Below are positions 40,478 to 42,746 of a DNA stretch of 42,746 nt, piece by piece. Both the position numbers and the translations under genes were made by a program. Each line of letters opens with the position of its first letter. Position 1 is the stretch's first letter. Where the stretch lies: positions 1-42,746 of the forward strand of contig JAFAGA010000015.1 in NCBI GenBank assembly GCA_023423045.1, written 5' to 3'. Below the pieces are notes generated by a model. That model made no database searches. It had not been told where the DNA came from and saw only the letters and a list, made by a program, of their open reading frames with translations. This DNA is from Bacillota bacterium. Lineage in GTDB: Bacteria; Bacillota; Clostridia; Lachnospirales; Lachnospiraceae.

Positions 40478-42203
40478 TTCCTTTCAGCTTAAACTTTTCA
40501 ACCTCCCCGCGCAGCGTGGCGGCCTGCGCCGACATCTCCTCGCTGGTGGCGGAGTTTTCCTCTGCGGTAGCGGCATTGGTCTGTACCACAGCGGAAACCT
40601 GATTCAGCCCATTCCTGATTTGCTCAATTGATCCGACCTGCTCCAATGAAGATGTCTCAATTTGCTTAAGACCTTTGTTTACCTTTCCGGTTATTTCTCC
40701 AACATCTCGAATAATCTGCGAGGTCTTTGCTGTCATTTCCGAGCCCCTTGCTATCATGGAAACGGAGGCCTGGATCAGTTCGCCCGTCTGCTTGGCCGCC
40801 TCCGCTGACTTTGCTGCAAGGTTTCGTACCTCATCCGCTACGACCGCAAAGCCCTTGCCGGCGTTTCCGGCCCGTGCTGCTTCAATGGTGGCGTTGAGCG
40901 CCAAAATATTGGTCTGGAATGCTATATCCTCAATAACCTTTGTGATACCCGCAATCTGACTGGAAGCAGAGCCGATCTCATCCATCGCTGCGGTGAGCAG
41001 TCCCATCTGCTCAATTCCCGTACTGAGGCCCACATTGGCTTGCTCAAAATGTCCAACTGCTGTATTCACAATGGCAGAGTTTTCTGCGGCCTGCTGTGCG
41101 ATTTGCTCCGCCGAGGCACTTAGCTCTTCCACGGTGGCTGCCTGTTCGGTGGAGCCGGAGGCCAGCGCCTGTGCTCCGCCGGAAACCTGATCCGATCCAA
41201 CCGCAACCTGCTCAGCGGCGGTATTGATCGTGTGCAGCGTATCACTAAGGCTGTCCCTTGTTTTTTGCATAGAGACCATTAAAGAGGCATAGCTTCCGAC
41301 AAAGTATTCCTGGGTTTGGAAATCCACCGCAAAGTTACCGTTTGCAAATGCATCCAGGCCCATGGATAAATCGGTTATAATCATCTTTAATGTGTCCGAC
41401 ATACGCCGGAATGTCCGGGCTAGCTCACCCGTTTCATCTTTGGAATCAATATCAATTTTAATATTGAAATTCCCGTCCGCCAGTTTGTCGGCAGCCTCCA
41501 CAATCTTACCAATGGGTTTTGAAATACCACGCGCAATCCACAATCCGATCAGCACTGCTGCAAGCATGCCGGCACCAACACCAATTACCATTGTAACCTC
41601 GGAGATTGTTGCCAGCTTTCCGTTAGCGTCAACCTGCCGCTGGGCATAATCCGTGTTGTACTTTATCAGCTCGGCAATAGCCTCCTCCATCGCCTGAGCC
41701 AGAATATTCAGCTCTCCTCCGTCGGCCAACATACGGTAAGCCTCCATGGAGCGATCCGGATTCATGGCAGCGGGACTGTTGACAAAAGCCGCACTGCCAT
41801 TATCAAATTCATTCAAAGCGATTTCAACAGAACCAAGCAGTTTGAGATCCTCCGCCACTTCCTCCGCCTTATAGCTGCTCAACATGGCTTTATATTTTAT
41901 TAATGCTTCCTCTATAATTCCTCTGTGACGCTTCAAAGCATCAATACAGGCTTCCTTATCCGCCTTGTTGTCAGCCAGCACCGTCTCAAGAAGGTCCTGT
42001 CTCATCTCCTGAAAAGAAGCACTGATTCTCTCCATGCTTTCCGATACGATGACAGCATTCGTGTACGCAACAGCGTACGCCCCGCCTACCTGGTTCAGTC
42101 CCACTATTCCGACAATGCCGATTACACCCGCGATCATTGCCACCAGCAGGAAGCCGATGGTGATTTTGATACCGATTTTCAAGTTACTATACCATTTCAT
42201 CAT
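40416..42203 (-). CDS. Methyl-accepting chemotaxis protein
   Basis: A 595-aa chemoreceptor. Two transmembrane segments (about residues 11-33 and 180-205) flank a ~150-residue four-helix-bundle sensor domain (AVAYTNAVIVSESMERISAS; EMRQDLLETVL). A HAMP domain follows, then the signalling domain with the hairpin tip IAFQTNILALNATIEAARAG and EVRNLAAKSAEAAKQTGELI. It relays to CheA/CheW. The start at 42203 is chosen because AAGGAGG is 8 bases upstream; the frame continues to 42308 with no coding character. The last ~18 residues (NDMVSHAALSSAGNQPAYLD) run over DNA that also encodes the EAL remnant, so the C-terminus may be altered by the deletion. Confidence 0.93.
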   Translation of the reverse strand: MMKWYSNLKIGIKITIGFLLVAMIAGVIGIVGIVGLNQVGGAYAVAYTNAVIVSESMERISASFQEMRQDLLETVLADNKADKEACIDALKRHRGIIEEALIKYKAMLSSYKAEEVAEDLKLLGSVEIALNEFDNGSAAFVNSPAAMNPDRSMEAYRMLADGGELNILAQAMEEAIAELIKYNTDYAQRQVDANGKLATISEVTMVIGVGAGMLAAVLIGLWIARGISKPIGKIVEAADKLADGNFNIKIDIDSKDETGELARTFRRMSDTLKMIITDLSMGLDAFANGNFAVDFQTQEYFVGSYASLMVSMQKTRDSLSDTLHTINTAAEQVAVGSDQVSGGAQALASGSTEQAATVEELSASAEQIAQQAAENSAIVNTAVGHFEQANVGLSTGIEQMGLLTAAMDEIGSASSQIAGITKVIEDIAFQTNILALNATIEAARAGNAGKGFAVVADEVRNLAAKSAEAAKQTGELIQASVSMIARGSEMTAKTSQIIRDVGEITGKVNKGLKQIETSSLEQVGSIEQIRNGLNQVSAVVQTNAATAEENSATSEEMSAQAATLRGEVEKFKLKGNDMVSHAALSSAGNQPAYLD

Positions 42204-42332
42204 AAACATACCCTCCTTTTTTATCATTCTTGTTGTGCCGCCTAAACTGCAATTTCCTCGCCGGCAGCAGATACTCTTGTGATTTTTGTTACATATTATG
42301 CGTCTCATACAAAGGAGATCTATATATGTTTT

Positions 42333-42361
42333 ATTTTACTATGCCAAAATTATATATTCAA
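42333..42361 (-). promoter_or_regulatory. Probable sigma-A promoter of the chemotaxis gene
   Basis: Minus strand: TTGAAT (42361-42356), 17-base spacer, TAAAAT (42338-42333), about 130 bases before the start codon. No motility sigma-D box is convincing. Confidence 0.45.
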
Positions 42362-42415
42362 TAAATATAGAGAAAATCATCGTTTTTTCTCTTAATTTGT
42401 CGAATTAGACTGCGT

Positions 42416-42452
42416 AAAAAAAGGCATACTGCTATCTTAGTTCCGGTATGCC
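42416..42452 (-). terminator. Minus-strand terminator with no gene directly upstream
   Basis: GGCATAC (42423-42429) pairs with GTATGCC (42446-42452), followed on the minus strand by seven T. The DNA behind it (42453-42640) is AT-rich and has only short frames, one ending FETKRRIVN. It may end a lost gene, or precede the chemotaxis promoter as an insulator. Confidence 0.6.
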
Positions 42453-42643
42453 GAACCCTCTCGTTATAATCAGTTGACGATCCTCCTTTTGGTTTCAAAC
42501 AGAAGCATCAATGACCCTATTTTTTATTTAACTCATATAAATTGTAATTTATTATATTTTACATCTATATTTTGTTTCAGTCAATACATACTATACTTGT
42601 TTGCTATTATTTCACACATAAGCATTCCTATAGAACATGAAAT

Positions 42644-42672
42644 TTGACAATAAAAAAATCTCCCAGTATGAT
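42644..42672 (+). promoter_or_regulatory. Consensus promoter of the gene at the right edge
   Basis: TTGACA (42644-42649), 17-base spacer, TATGAT (42667-42672). Confidence 0.75.
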
Positions 42673-42725
42673 GTAAATAAAGTTTAGCGACTTAATACAT
42701 CAGAAAACAAGGAGATTTTTAGCAA

Positions 42726-42746
42726 ATGAAAAAACAAAACCATTCC
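42726..42746 (+). CDS. 5' end of a gene truncated by the window edge
   Basis: ATG at 42726 follows AAGGAGA and a consensus promoter; seven codons (MKKQNHS) are visible. AAAAATCTCC (42654-42663) and GGAGATTTTT (42711-42720) form an inverted repeat that could hide the ribosome site. This layout, with a Lys/Gln/Asn-rich start, suits a transposase, but the sequence shown is too short to decide. Confidence 0.55.

Noticed and set aside
42311..42362. 12-codon + strand ORF (MFYFTMPKLYIQ) after AAAGGAGA
   Set aside because: Lies antisense in the chemotaxis gene leader with no promoter on that strand; likely chance.

Overview
The window reads as chromosomal DNA of a spore-forming, chemotactic, anaerobic Firmicute, most likely a Lachnospiraceae/Clostridia member. 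Grounds: sporulation genes (spoIIR with a sigma-F-like promoter, a sipL-type SPOCS/LysM gene), veg with a consensus promoter, an LplABC-type carbohydrate importer, an S-box (SAM-I) riboswitch before metK, a TM1266-type [FeFe]-hydrogenase regulator, AGGAGG ribosome sites and moderate GC. The assignment is inference; no rRNA or tRNA gene is visible.

Layout. 1-6.45 kb (+): a lipoprotein solute-binding protein, two permeases and a clan GH-A glycosidase form a sugar or glycan uptake operon, with a palindrome in front, a 14-bp inverted repeat after the binding-protein gene and a long hairpin at the end. 6.6-8.8 kb (+): spoIIR, ispE and a decayed MFS permease. 8.9-12.9 kb (-): a small conserved protein, sipL, veg and a PrcB-like lipoprotein. 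12.96-15.8 kb: an AraC regulator divergent from a ThuA protein and a Gfo/Idh/MocA dehydrogenase, with tandem 21-22 bp repeats between. 16-18.6 kb (-): clpB. 18.95-23.4 kb: a P-loop kinase-like gene, an MFS/TIM-barrel isomerase operon enclosing a possible 36-codon gene, and a MATE exporter behind a leader hairpin. 23.6-24.7 kb (-): a RelE/Phd-like toxin-antitoxin pair beside a type I restriction hsdR remnant, i.e. a decayed defence patch. 24.7-31.5 kb (-): a cytidylate-kinase-like protein, an ABC importer led by a TM1266-family regulator, an ArsR regulator and a two-component system. 31.8-34.6 kb (-): metK with its riboswitch, and murA. 35.1-42.2 kb: a small Ig-like protein, a TPR/acidic-repeat/AAA protein, a large cyclic-nucleotide-binding-domain protein, a truncated EAL remnant and a methyl-accepting chemotaxis protein. 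A new gene starts at the right edge.

The most interesting items are regulatory. The TM1266/ABC operon has a promoter, a leader of about 140 nt, an intrinsic terminator and a competing antiterminator strand, and I cannot assign it to a riboswitch class. The MATE gene has a similar promoter-hairpin leader with overlapping mini-ORFs. A 26-bp near-perfect palindrome precedes the two-component system. The TPR/AAA and cNMP-domain proteins are large, neighbouring and of unknown function. Several loci show recent loss: the MFS, HsdR and EAL remnants.
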